Under the pieces are notes generated by a model. It saw nothing but the letters and a program-made list of their open reading frames with translations. It made no database searches and was not told the DNA's origin. From JALOAT01 sp041677345 (GTDB lineage Bacteria; Pseudomonadota; Gammaproteobacteria; Thiohalomonadales; Thiohalomonadaceae), in assembly GCA_041677345.1 (NCBI GenBank), contig JBAYQE010000002.1:15376-79375 (forward strand): a DNA stretch of 64,000 bases, read 5' to 3'. A program made the position numbers and the translations under genes. Every line of letters begins with the position of its first letter. Position 1 is the first letter of the stretch. Below, in pieces: positions 44,117-52,708 of the stretch.

Positions 44117-45295
44117 ATGTACTGGGAAGGATGTGATGGACGTTGTGCGTGCACTCCGCAAGGTGCAGACGATTGCCGGGGACACGGGAATGCGGTGCTT
44201 GCGGCGGTGTTCGACAGTATCCATGTGCACATCGCCGTCATGGATCGCGACTTCACCCTGCTGCAGGTCAACAAGGCCTACTGCCGCGCCGATGGCCGAC
44301 CCGAGGAGGCCCTGCTGGGGCGCAACCATTTCGAGCTGTATCCCGATGAAGAAAACGAACGCCTGTTTCGCACGGTAGTGAACACGGGCAAATCCTACAG
44401 CGCCACCGCCAAGCCGTTCGTCTATGCGCATCAGCCGGAACGCGGGGTGACTTACTGGGATTGGACCTTGTCGCCGATCCATGATGCCGCCGGCGGCGTG
44501 GAAGGACTCATCCTCACCTTGGCGGACGTCACCGACAAGGAACGGCGCCGCATCGAGGCCGAACGTATCCGCGAGGCATTGGAGCAACGCGTGTCCGAGC
44601 GCACCTCGGACCTGGAGAGCGCGGTACGTGAACTGGAGTCCTTCTCCTATTGCGTATCGCACGATCTCTCCACGCCGTTACGTGCCATCAACGGCTACGC
44701 CACCCTGCTGGAGGAGGAGTTTGCACCCCAGTTGCCGGCCGAGGCGATGGGCTACATCGGGAGGATCCGCGAGGCGAGTGCGCGCATCGATCAGCTCATG
44801 GCCGGGCTGCTGCAGCTCAACCAAGTGTCGCGCTCGGAATTGTCGCGCAGCACCGTGGACATGTCGTCCCTCGCCGCTCACATCATCGAAGACCTCAGGC
44901 GCGAGCAGCCGGGACGGAACGTGAACTTCATCTGCGGCGAAAACATGTCCGCGTACATGGACCAGGACATGGCGGGCATTCTCCTGGCCAATCTGTTGGG
45001 TAATGCATGGAAGTTCACCAGCCACGCCGCGCAGGCCGAGATCCGGTTTGCTTGCGTCGACGGCGGTACCGAGACCATCTACAGCGTGAGCGATAACGGC
45101 GCCGGGTTCGACATGGCCTCTGCCGACAAACTCTACGGCCTGTTCCAGCGCCTGCACGGCAGCCATGAGTATCCCGGTTCCGGAATCGGGCTGGCCACCG
45201 TCGCGCGCATCATCCGCTCACACGGCGGCCGGATCTGGGCGCAGGCCCGGGAAGGCGAGGGTGCCACGTTCTTTTTCACCTTCGGGGGCGCCTAA
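44117..45295 (+). CDS. PAS-domain sensor histidine kinase (cytoplasmic)
   Basis: About 392 residues. A PAS_4-like domain (about 25-140; NHFELYPDEENERLFRTVV, YWDWTLSPIHD) is followed by a coiled coil and then HisKA with His182 in VSHDLSTPLRAINGY. The HATPase domain has LLGNAWKFTSH (N box), SDNGAGFDM (G1) and GSGIGLATVARI (G2). There are no membrane helices and no partner response regulator nearby. ATG 44117 follows AGAG six bases upstream; ATG 44102 is possible. The signal sensed is unknown. Confidence 0.88.
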   Translation: MYWEGCDGRCACTPQGADDCRGHGNAVLAAVFDSIHVHIAVMDRDFTLLQVNKAYCRADGRPEEALLGRNHFELYPDEENERLFRTVVNTGKSYSATAKPFVYAHQPERGVTYWDWTLSPIHDAAGGVEGLILTLADVTDKERRRIEAERIREALEQRVSERTSDLESAVRELESFSYCVSHDLSTPLRAINGYATLLEEEFAPQLPAEAMGYIGRIREASARIDQLMAGLLQLNQVSRSELSRSTVDMSSLAAHIIEDLRREQPGRNVNFICGENMSAYMDQDMAGILLANLLGNAWKFTSHAAQAEIRFACVDGGTETIYSVSDNGAGFDMASADKLYGLFQRLHGSHEYPGSGIGLATVARIIRSHGGRIWAQAREGEGATFFFTFGGA

Positions 45296-45318
45296 CCGAG
45301 CGTTGTGGTAATCGCGCG

Positions 45319-45348
45319 CGGGAGCCCACTCCCACCGCGGGGCCGCGG
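45319..45348. repeat. REP-like hairpins between convergent kinase and SDR genes
   Basis: GGGAG-CCCA-CTCCC (45320-45333) is followed directly by CCGCGG-GG-CCGCGG (45335-45348). The location between convergent stops and the GGGAGCCCACTCCC core resemble REP-type elements. It could also act as a bidirectional terminator; no T-run is present. Confidence 0.35.
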
Positions 45349-45378
45349 CAGTGCGGTGATGGCGGATGCCGCTTTCGC

Positions 45379-46389
45379 TCAGTCACCCTTGAGCCGCTTT
45401 CTGCCCTTCCCCCGTGCAAGTGCATATGCCGCCAGCCCGGCGAAGATCGCCGATGTACCGAGCTTGCGCCGCGTCAGCCAAGCCTGGGCGCTGCGCGGCC
45501 GGGCACAAATACCGAAACGCCCGTGACTGCCGTGGTCGTTCTCCACGGGGGCGTACAGGTTGTCGGCGCGGCCGGGCAGTTCCTGCTCATGTGCCAGCTG
45601 GTCCTTGTAGCCGCTGCGCGCGAGGCGGCGATCGAGCCACCCTGCGGGCAGCAGGCGGGCGGCGGCTATGGCAGTGGCCGCGGGCAGCCCCACCCACATC
45701 TCCCGTCGGGGATGGTCCGCCAGCCAGGCGATGGCGCGCCCCGCGACCTCGGGCTGGTAAATCGGTGGCACCGGCTGCGCGCGTCGCGCCATGCAGGAGC
45801 GCGACCAGTCGAACTGGGGGGTGTTGAAGGCGGCGAGGTGCACCGTGCAGTGGCGTACCTGCGAACCTTCGTGCAGCAGCTCTGAATTCAAGGCGTCGGC
45901 GAAGCCGCGCAGGGCGGACTTGGCGCCGCAGTAGGCCGATTGCAGCGGAATGCCGCGATAGGCGAGCGCCGAACCCACTTGGATGATGATGCCGTGATCG
46001 CGCGGTTTCATACGGTGCAGGGCGGCGAGGGTGCCGTGCACACTGCCCAGGTAAGTGGCCTCCGTGGCGCGGCGGAAATCGGCCGGGTCCATGCGGTCTG
46101 CCGGGCAGAATACGGTGGCCATGGCGGCGTTCACCCACACATCGATGGGGCCTGCTTCAGCTTCGATGCCTGTGGCCGCCTGGTCCACCGCCTGCCAGTC
46201 GGCCACGTCAGTGGGGTACACCAGCGCCCTCGCACCCGCGGCCTCCACTTCACTGCGCGCGTTTTCCAATCCGGCCTGCCCACGGGCGAGCAGGGCCACG
46301 GTGCCGGCGCCGCGGCGTGCGAATTCCACCGCGGCGGCACGGCCCACGCCGGCGGATCCACCGGTCACGACCACCACCTTATGCCTCAT
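45379..46389 (-). CDS. Short-chain dehydrogenase/reductase with C-terminal extension
   Basis: 336 residues. KVVVVTGGSAGVGRAAAVEF is the NAD(P)-binding loop, IIIQVGSALAYRGIPLQSAYCGAKSAL holds the catalytic Ser, Tyr and Lys, and WVNAAMATV replaces the usual NNAG. About 90 residues beyond the SDR core include a hydrophobic stretch LGTSAIFAGLAAYALARG near the end, a possible membrane tail. A strong AAGGAGG site precedes the start at 46389. Substrate unknown. It follows the small membrane protein gene by ten bases. Confidence 0.87.
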   Translation of the reverse strand: MRHKVVVVTGGSAGVGRAAAVEFARRGAGTVALLARGQAGLENARSEVEAAGARALVYPTDVADWQAVDQAATGIEAEAGPIDVWVNAAMATVFCPADRMDPADFRRATEATYLGSVHGTLAALHRMKPRDHGIIIQVGSALAYRGIPLQSAYCGAKSALRGFADALNSELLHEGSQVRHCTVHLAAFNTPQFDWSRSCMARRAQPVPPIYQPEVAGRAIAWLADHPRREMWVGLPAATAIAAARLLPAGWLDRRLARSGYKDQLAHEQELPGRADNLYAPVENDHGSHGRFGICARPRSAQAWLTRRKLGTSAIFAGLAAYALARGKGRKRLKGD

Positions 46390-46399
46390 ATGGCCTCCT

Positions 46400-46894
46400 T
46401 CAGGTGCCATAGAAGATCCCCAGCACACCACCGTACAGCGCATGGCCGAGCACCGTGGCCAACGGGGTGCGATGGCCGTAGTTCAGGCCCATGAAACCGG
46501 GTGGTTCCAGCCGTGGATGCCCGACGGGCCCGTCGTATTCCGCCGCCATGCGGGGATGCACATAGGGCAGCAACGGCAGCACGAATACCAGCAGGAACAG
46601 TGCATGCATGGTGCCGAGTGCCAGCCCCGGCACCAGCCCGCCGTGGCCTACGCGCGCGAATACGGCGAAGTAGAGGAAGGCGAACAACCAGCCACCCAAG
46701 AAATACACCACGGCGCCGAGCACGCTGGCGCGAAATCGATCACCGGTGATGAACGTGCCCACCAGGAAGGGCAGGGAGAGCCGCGTGAGTCCCAGGCCCT
46801 GGCTGCCTGACAGCACCACGGTCAACACCGCCGTGGCGAGCCCGCCCCACAGGAGCAGCGCCTCCAGTCCCCGCATTACCTCCATGACGGCCAT
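46400..46894 (-). CDS. Small membrane protein of unknown function
   Basis: 164 residues with four hydrophobic helices (about 10-30, 36-56, 58-85, 88-110) and a C-terminal GLNYGHRTPLATVLGHALYG plus GVLGIFYGT. GGAGG lies just before the start at 46894. Similar proteins are found near SDR and GH15 genes in stress-type clusters, but no function is known to me. It is between the SDR gene and the GH15 gene on the same strand. Confidence 0.65.
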   Translation of the reverse strand: MAVMEVMRGLEALLLWGGLATAVLTVVLSGSQGLGLTRLSLPFLVGTFITGDRFRASVLGAVVYFLGGWLFAFLYFAVFARVGHGGLVPGLALGTMHALFLLVFVLPLLPYVHPRMAAEYDGPVGHPRLEPPGFMGLNYGHRTPLATVLGHALYGGVLGIFYGT

Positions 46895-46924
46895 GGCAAC
46901 CTCCGTGCGTTCCGCCGCCTGCGT

Positions 46925-48745
46925 TCAGCTTGGCCCGGAACCCGCCTGCGTGCCTTCCTGCAGGGCGAGCGCGGCGGTGATCACGGCCGCATGGGTGAAT
47001 GCCTGTGGGAAGTTGCCGAGGGCACGGCCATCGGGGGTGAATTCCTCAGCGAATAGCCCGACATCGTTCGCCAGTGCCATGAGGGCGTCGAAGTGGGCCC
47101 GGGCCTGCTCCAGGCGATTGGCGCGGGCAAGGTGATCCACCGCCCAGAAGGCACAGGCGGCGAAGGTGCCTTCACGCCCGGGCATGCCGTCACTTTCCGG
47201 TGGATGGCGGTAAAAGAGGGGGCCGGCACCCAGGCGTTGCTCGAGAAAGGCGTAGGTGGTGCGCTGGCGTGGTGCGTCTGCTGTCTCGAAGCCGTACCGT
47301 GGCATCAGCAGCAGGCTGGCGTCGGGCCAGTCGCTGTCGAACATGCCGGTATAGGCCTGCAGCGCCGGGTTGTAGGCGTGCTGCTCGATGGCGCTGCGTA
47401 TGGCGTGGGCGTGGGCGGCGAAGCGCTGCGTGGGGACCCGCATATGTCCCTCGCGCTCCAGCGCCAGCAGGCAATGCAGGGCGACCCAGCACATGAGCTT
47501 GGAGTAGGTATGATGGCGCGGCTCCCCGCGGATCTCCCAGATGCCTTGATCCGGCTCGTTCCAGCGCTTGCACACCACCTCGCCGAACGCACGCAGGATT
47601 GAGCGCTCGCTGCGGCCCAGTTCGCCGCCGGCGTGTGCGAAATACCAGACGGCCTGTACCACCTCACCGTAGACATCCAGTTGCAACTGATTCCAGGCGC
47701 CGTTGCCGATGCGCACGGGGCGTGCGCCGCCGTAGCCGGCGAGATGAGGTAATTCCATCTCCTGCAGTCGTGACTCTCCGAAGATGTGGTAGACCACCTG
47801 CAGTTCCGGGCGCGTAAGACGGGTCGCATGCAGGAGCCAGCCCATGAAGGCTGCGGCCTCATCCTGATAACCCATGCTCTCGAAGGCCTCGATGGTACGC
47901 GCCGCATCGCGCAACCAGCAGAAGCGATAATCCCAGTTGCGCATGCCCTGTTCACTTTCAGGCAACGAGGTGGTGGGTGCGGCGATGAGTGCTCCCGACA
48001 GGGTGTGGGTGAGGAGTTTGAGCGTGATCATGCTGCGGTGCACCAGTGGCGCGTGCGGGCCACGGTATACACAGCGCCCGCTCCAGCGACGCCACCACTC
48101 GGCGGTTACCTCGCAACGCTCCGCGGCAGCTTCCCCCAGCGCCGGCAGGATGAGTGGGTCCTCGTCGGCATAACAGAGTGACAGCACATGACGCACCCCG
48201 CCACGCAGCCGCACGCGCCCGTGTACACGGCGGTGCGTAGCATCCGCGTGCAGTGCGATGTCACTGCACAACAACAAGGCGTCGCTGCGGTACGCGCAAA
48301 CCCATCCCATCCCGGGGCGTTCGTTCAGATGGAAGCGCCAGCGCCCGTACCCCGGCCGTGGCACGAATTCCACCGCCAGTTCCATCTCACCTTCCAGGCC
48401 TTCCAACAGCCGCAGCAGTTCGCGTTGGGGTTCAAGATGACCGCCGCCGCGTGCGATGGGCATGAGATCACGCAGTCGCGCACGACCGCTCGCGGTCTCG
48501 AACACCGTCTCCAGCACGGCGGTGCCGTCCAGATAGCGGCGTTCGCTGCGGAATGGCCCTATGGGCGTAATGGCGAAATGACCGCCCTGTTCGTCGAGCA
48601 GTGCGGCGAACACGCTGGGATCGGAGAACTGCGGCAGGCACAGCCAGTTCACCACACCGTCCCGCGTCACCAGTGCTGCCGTGCGGCAATCGCCGATGAG
48701 GGCGTGGTCCTCGATGCGGGGCGATGGGTTCGAAGCTGCGGACAT
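46925..48745 (-). CDS. Glycoside hydrolase family 15 protein (glucoamylase/trehalase-like)
   Basis: 606 residues. HALIGDCRTAALVTRDGVVN is the N-terminal family signature, WDYRFCWLRDAARTIEAFES the first catalytic-side block, and NGAWNQLQLDVYGEVVQAVW and GIWEIRGEPRHHTYSKLMCW hold the conserved acidic residues. Bacterial GH15 proteins of this length hydrolyse alpha-glucans or trehalose. No signal peptide is seen, so it works in the cytoplasm. It heads a minus-strand operon with the membrane protein and SDR. Confidence 0.92.
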   Translation of the reverse strand: MSAASNPSPRIEDHALIGDCRTAALVTRDGVVNWLCLPQFSDPSVFAALLDEQGGHFAITPIGPFRSERRYLDGTAVLETVFETASGRARLRDLMPIARGGGHLEPQRELLRLLEGLEGEMELAVEFVPRPGYGRWRFHLNERPGMGWVCAYRSDALLLCSDIALHADATHRRVHGRVRLRGGVRHVLSLCYADEDPLILPALGEAAAERCEVTAEWWRRWSGRCVYRGPHAPLVHRSMITLKLLTHTLSGALIAAPTTSLPESEQGMRNWDYRFCWLRDAARTIEAFESMGYQDEAAAFMGWLLHATRLTRPELQVVYHIFGESRLQEMELPHLAGYGGARPVRIGNGAWNQLQLDVYGEVVQAVWYFAHAGGELGRSERSILRAFGEVVCKRWNEPDQGIWEIRGEPRHHTYSKLMCWVALHCLLALEREGHMRVPTQRFAAHAHAIRSAIEQHAYNPALQAYTGMFDSDWPDASLLLMPRYGFETADAPRQRTTYAFLEQRLGAGPLFYRHPPESDGMPGREGTFAACAFWAVDHLARANRLEQARAHFDALMALANDVGLFAEEFTPDGRALGNFPQAFTHAAVITAALALQEGTQAGSGPS

Positions 48746-48974
48746 GGTGGCGATGCGCAGATGGGCGCCTGCCTTTGACAGTAGCCGGGCTGCAGGCGCT
48801 TCTCCATCGGTGTTGGCGGCCTACCGGTCCGTTATGCCCTGCATGGCGAGTATTCCCAACGTTGATACGTGAGGTACAAAAACATTTCGCACGATTGCGT
48901 TCGGGAAATTCTTGACCACGCTGCTAGTGCACTGACCAACATTTGCCTTGCACGACATTGCGGAGGTAGCCGCC

Positions 48975-49196
48975 ATGGAAGACCGTAGCCGCAGTGGAAT
49001 GGCATTGACCTTGAAGTGGTTCGGCGTCTGGCTGGTGTTCACGGCCGCGCTGATGCTCTACGGCGAGACCGCCCCCTCGGTGCTCGAACCCAGTCTATTC
49101 GGTACCTTGGTCTGCGCGCTCACCGGCCTGGTCTGCTTCAACGCAGGGTGTTTGTGCGCCTATCGCGCACGTAATAAGCCGCTTCCAAAGCAGTGA
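48975..49196 (+). CDS. Small two-helix membrane protein upstream of coxB
   Basis: 73 residues with two hydrophobic helices (about 10-28 and 38-58) and a basic C-terminus. GGAGGT lies eight bases upstream of ATG 48975. No family is recognised. It precedes the cytochrome oxidase operon by 91 bases and is on the same strand, so it may belong to it. Its start lies 229 bases from the divergent GH15 gene; that gap shows no clear promoter beyond a TTGACC box. Confidence 0.6.
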   Translation: MEDRSRSGMALTLKWFGVWLVFTAALMLYGETAPSVLEPSLFGTLVCALTGLVCFNAGCLCAYRARNKPLPKQ

Positions 49197-49197
49197 A

Positions 49198-49269
49198 TCT
49201 GGTCTATGTTTCAAAAACCAAGCTGAAACCAGAAGCCCTTGGCGAAAGGGATGACGCGGCACGTCCGCG
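49198..49269 (+). promoter_or_regulatory. Structured 5' leader before coxB
   Basis: Three adjacent hairpins can be drawn. The first is a 9-bp stem with a 5-base bulge (TCTGG/T..TTTC with GAAACCAGA, 49198-49233), the second CCCTT-GGCGA-AAGGG (49236-49250), and the third CGCGG-CACGT-CCGCG (49255-49269). They fill almost the whole gap between the small membrane protein gene and coxB, whose ribosome site GAGGG follows at 49279. This suggests RNA-level control, but no known riboswitch is matched. Confidence 0.4.
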
Positions 49270-49287
49270 TTTCTGTTCGAGGGAAAA

Positions 49288-50403
49288 ATGATGCGGATCA
49301 GCGGTACGCCTGTCGCCGCACTTGCGGCGGCCACGCTCAGTGCTTCGCCAGCGGCACAGGCGGCATTCGGACTCAACCTCCCGCCGCCGGCAAGTGTCGG
49401 TGCGCAGCAGATATTCGATATCCACATGATGACCTTGAGCGTGGCCACCGTGCTAATGATCGTGGTGCTCGCCGCCGTGGTGTATTCCGTGGTGACCTTC
49501 CGCAAGGACCGCGGGTACCAGGCCGACCAGCATTTCCACACCTCGCGCCTTGCCAGCTGGTCGTGGATCGCCGTGCCCATCCTGGTGCTCGGCGTCGATT
49601 TCGCCATCGCCGGCAGCGCCAAACGTGTACTCGCCTCGCTGTGGAACGTGCCCCACGGCGACATGCTGGACGTCAAGATAACCGGCCATCAGTGGTGGTG
49701 GGAATTCGATTATCTCGCGGATGGCGTCAAGGTGGAGAGCCGCTTTACGCCGCAGGACCAGGCGGGCAATCTGTATCTGCGCGATGTGGACAATCGCCTG
49801 GTGCTGCCCACCCACACACCTATCCGCTTTCTGCACACATCGGCTGACGTCCTGCATGCCTTTTGGGTCCCCGAGTTGGGTTTCAAGAAGGACGCCATTC
49901 CCGGCTACGTGACCGAGACCTGGACCACCATCGAGAAGGAGGGCGTGTTTCGCGGTCAGTGTGCCGAGCTGTGCGGTACCTGGCACGCGCGCATGCCGCT
50001 GGTCGTGGAAGCGGTGAGCCCGGAACGTTTCGACGCCTGGCTGGCCGAGCGCAAGGCGCACATCACGGCGCTTGCCGCGCAGGACAGTGCCGATCGCCAG
50101 TGGGCACGTGACGAACTCGTGACACGCGGCCAGCCCGAATACAACACCTACTGCGCCGCCTGCCACCAGCCGGGCGGCGAGGGCATGCCGCCAGCGTTCC
50201 CGGCGCTCAAAGGCAGCGCCATCGTGAAGGGGCCGTTCGAACAGCACCTGCGGCGTGTCTTGCATGGTGTCCCCGGGACGGCCATGCAGTCGTTTGCGCA
50301 CCTCAGCGACGCACAGATCGCCGCCATCGTCACCTATGAGCGCGCCGTGTTCAACGAGATGGATGAATCCATCCAACCCGCCATGGTGCGGGCGGCACGC
50401 TAG
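49288..50403 (+). CDS. coxB: Cytochrome c oxidase subunit II with fused cytochrome c domain
   Basis: 371 residues. A signal or first helix (1-30) is followed by two membrane helices (about 45-70 and 90-115) and the CuA domain. WWWEFDY is present, the copper ligands are in GQCAELCGTWHARM, and a His is in LHAFWVPELG. The C-terminal cytochrome c domain has CAACH (YCAACHQPGGEGMPP) and a later methionine in MQSFAHLSD. This is a caa3-type subunit. It accepts electrons at the periplasmic face and starts the oxidase operon. Confidence 0.95.
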   Translation: MMRISGTPVAALAAATLSASPAAQAAFGLNLPPPASVGAQQIFDIHMMTLSVATVLMIVVLAAVVYSVVTFRKDRGYQADQHFHTSRLASWSWIAVPILVLGVDFAIAGSAKRVLASLWNVPHGDMLDVKITGHQWWWEFDYLADGVKVESRFTPQDQAGNLYLRDVDNRLVLPTHTPIRFLHTSADVLHAFWVPELGFKKDAIPGYVTETWTTIEKEGVFRGQCAELCGTWHARMPLVVEAVSPERFDAWLAERKAHITALAAQDSADRQWARDELVTRGQPEYNTYCAACHQPGGEGMPPAFPALKGSAIVKGPFEQHLRRVLHGVPGTAMQSFAHLSDAQIAAIVTYERAVFNEMDESIQPAMVRAAR

Positions 50404-50473
50404 TGTCCTGGTTTGCGCCGGATGGCGTTTTCAGCGGCTCGCCCGAGGAGCCTCGACACTGGGAGCCTGTTCC

Positions 50474-52069
50474 ATGAGCACCACCGCCATCGTCCTCGAA
50501 CGGGACTATCACCACGATCGTCCGCGCGGCTGGCAGCGTTGGCTGTTTTCCACCAACCACAAGGACATCGGCACGCTGTATCTGACCTTCGCCATGACCA
50601 TGCTGTTCCTGGGCGGGGCCAGCGCGATGGTGGTACGCGCGGAGCTGTTCATGCCGGGCCTGCAATTGGTGGACCCCGACCTCTACAACAACCTCATCAC
50701 CAACCACGCGCTCATCATGATCTTCGGCGCCGTTATGCCGGCGGCGGCGGGCATGGCCAACTGGATGATCCCGCTCATGATCGGTGCACCCGACATGGCC
50801 TTGCCGCGCATGAACAACCTGAGTTTCTGGTTGTTGCCCGCCGCGGCGCTGCTCATGTTCCTGTCGTTCGTAGTGCCGTTCTTCCCCGGCGGCGGCAGCC
50901 AGATCAACACGGGCTGGACGCTCTATCCGCCGTTGTCGCTGCAGGTCGGCATGTCCATGGATTTCCTGGTCTTCTCCCTGCACCTGCTGGGTATCTCCTC
51001 GGTGCTGGCGTCCATCAACATCATCGTCACCCTGCTCAACATGCGCGCGCCCGGCATGACCCTCATGAAGATGCCCATCTTCTGCTGGGCCTGGCTGGTG
51101 ACCGCCTTCCTGCTGATCCTCGTGATCCCGGTGCTTGCGGGCGGCATTACCATGTTGCTGTTCGATCGCCACTTCGGCACCACCTTCTTCACGGCGGCAG
51201 GCGGTGGCGATCCGGTGTTGTTCCAGCACCTGTTCTGGTTCTTCGGACACCCCGAGGTGTACATCCTGCTGCTGCCGGCGTTCGGCATCCTGGCTCACGT
51301 GATCCCCACCTTCGCCCGCAAGCCGCTGTTCGGCTACAAGGTGATCGTGGGCGCCATGCTGGGCATCGCCGCCATCGGCATGCTGGTGTGGGCACACCAC
51401 CAGTACACCATCGGCATGTCCATGGCCGCGGTCACCTATTTCATGGTCGGCACCATCCTGATCTCGATCCCGGTGGGTCTCATCGTCTTCAGCTACATCG
51501 CCACCATGTGGCGCGGCGCCATGACCTTCGAGACTCCCATGCTGTTCGCGGTGGGCATCCTCATCATGTTCACCTTCGGCGGCCTCTCCGGGATCATGCT
51601 GGCCGTGGTGCCCGCCGACATGCAGTACCACGACAGCATGTTCGTGGTGGCGCACTTCCACTACGTGCTGCTGCCCGGCGCGCTGTTCGGCCTCTATGCG
51701 GGCGTGTTCTACTGGCTGCCCAAGTGGACCGGCCACATGTACGACGAGCGTCTGGGCAAGCTGTTCTTCTGGTTCAACGTCATCGGCTTCAACGTGACGT
51801 TCTTTCCGCAGCACTTTCTCGGACTCGCGGGCATGCCGCGTCGCATAGCCGACTACAACGCCATGTTCGCCGAGTTCAACATGATCTCGAGCATCGGCGC
51901 CTTCGTGTTCGGCCTATCGCACCTGCTCTTGCTGTACATCGTGGTGAAAACGGTGCGTGGCGGCGTAGCCGCCACGGATCAGGTGTGGGAGGGGGCGAAG
52001 GGATTGGAATGGCAGCAGCCGTCGCCGCCACCGTTCCATAGCTGGACCAAGGCGCCGGAGATTGCGTGA
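50474..52069 (+). CDS. coxA: Cytochrome c oxidase subunit I
   Basis: 531 residues with twelve membrane helices. RWLFSTNHKDIGTLYLTFAM is the typical N-terminus, and TNHALIMIFGAVMPAAAGM an early heme-ligand helix. WFFGHPEVYILLLPAFG contains the CuB His and the cross-linked Tyr, and HDSMFVVAHFHYVLLPG the heme a/a3 histidines. It contains the binuclear centre where oxygen is reduced and protons pumped. The start at 50474 follows GGGAGCC. It overlaps the next small gene by one base. Confidence 0.96.
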   Translation: MSTTAIVLERDYHHDRPRGWQRWLFSTNHKDIGTLYLTFAMTMLFLGGASAMVVRAELFMPGLQLVDPDLYNNLITNHALIMIFGAVMPAAAGMANWMIPLMIGAPDMALPRMNNLSFWLLPAAALLMFLSFVVPFFPGGGSQINTGWTLYPPLSLQVGMSMDFLVFSLHLLGISSVLASINIIVTLLNMRAPGMTLMKMPIFCWAWLVTAFLLILVIPVLAGGITMLLFDRHFGTTFFTAAGGGDPVLFQHLFWFFGHPEVYILLLPAFGILAHVIPTFARKPLFGYKVIVGAMLGIAAIGMLVWAHHQYTIGMSMAAVTYFMVGTILISIPVGLIVFSYIATMWRGAMTFETPMLFAVGILIMFTFGGLSGIMLAVVPADMQYHDSMFVVAHFHYVLLPGALFGLYAGVFYWLPKWTGHMYDERLGKLFFWFNVIGFNVTFFPQHFLGLAGMPRRIADYNAMFAEFNMISSIGAFVFGLSHLLLLYIVVKTVRGGVAATDQVWEGAKGLEWQQPSPPPFHSWTKAPEIA

Positions 52070-52188
52070 TGGATACAAAGCTGCGCCGTCGCAATCGCCG
52101 CCTTGCCTGGGGACTCGGCCTGTCCGCGGTGATCATCGGAGTGCTTTCGGCGGGTTTCTGGATGCGCATCGCCGAGGCCATCTCATGA
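52069..52188 (+). CDS. 39-residue single-helix protein between coxA and ctaG
   Basis: A small gene starting at ATG 52069, which shares its A with the coxA stop, and ending in TGA 52186-52188, which overlaps the ctaG start. The protein has a basic N-terminus (MDTKLRRRNRRLAWGLG), one hydrophobic helix (about 14-31) and a short acidic tail. The ATG-TGA overlaps at both ends show that it is translated with the operon. Its position matches the small assembly proteins found before ctaG in other bacteria. Function unproven. Confidence 0.75.
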   Translation: MDTKLRRRNRRLAWGLGLSAVIIGVLSAGFWMRIAEAIS

Positions 52189-52694
52189 ACGTGCGGCGGG
52201 CAGGTCTCAGGCTGGCCGTGATTGCTCTGGGCATGTTCGGCTTCGGCTTTGCGCTGGTGCCGCTCTACGGCTGGGTGTGCGAAGCCGCCGGGCTGCAACG
52301 GGCAGGTGCCGTTCAGCTCAGTACCGGCGCGCCTGGCCCGGTTTCGGACCGCAGCGTAACGGTGCGCTTCGATGCGACGGTGCACGCAACGCTGCCCTGG
52401 GCGTTCGAGCCTGTGGAAGCAGCCCGTACGGTGCACCTGGGGCAGACCCACGAAGTGAGCTATCGGGTGCGCAACCTCACCAGCCGCACCATCACCGCAC
52501 AGGCCGTGCCCAGCGTGACGCCGTGGCAGGCCACCCGGCACTTTGCCAAGATCGAATGCTTCTGTTTCGATCGCCAGACCCTGCAAGGTGGCGAGTCGCG
52601 TGACATGCCGCTGCGGTTCGTGGTGGATCCGGAGCTACCCGAAGGCATCGACACGCTCACTATCTCGTACGCCTTCTTGGGCCTGTCCGAGTAA
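52185..52694 (+). CDS. ctaG: Cytochrome c oxidase assembly protein CtaG (COX11)
   Basis: 169 residues. One N-terminal helix is followed by a periplasmic immunoglobulin-like domain. The invariant copper-binding CFCF is in KIECFCFDRQTL, and NLTSRTITAQAVPSVTPW is a conserved block. It delivers copper to the CuB site of subunit I, encoded just upstream. The start overlaps the stop of the 39-residue gene. Confidence 0.95.
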   Translation: MNVRRAGLRLAVIALGMFGFGFALVPLYGWVCEAAGLQRAGAVQLSTGAPGPVSDRSVTVRFDATVHATLPWAFEPVEAARTVHLGQTHEVSYRVRNLTSRTITAQAVPSVTPWQATRHFAKIECFCFDRQTLQGGESRDMPLRFVVDPELPEGIDTLTISYAFLGLSE

Positions 52695-52708
52695 GCGAGG
52701 ACGACAGC

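Noticed and set aside
48900..48974. TTGACC and TTGC boxes resembling sigma70 or sigma54 promoters before the small membrane protein gene
   Set aside because: Spacing does not fit either class: no -10 at 16-18 bases, and the GG/GC distance is wrong for sigma54.
49234..49287. Cyclic-di-GMP riboswitch-like words (GGCGAAAGGGATGACGC) before coxB
   Set aside because: The expected GACGCAAAGCC core is missing and the pairing resolves into simple hairpins, so a GEMM riboswitch is not called.
50351..51814. 487-codon minus-strand frame opposite coxA
   Set aside because: His/Glu/Gln-rich low-complexity translation typical of the antisense of a membrane protein; coxA is certain.
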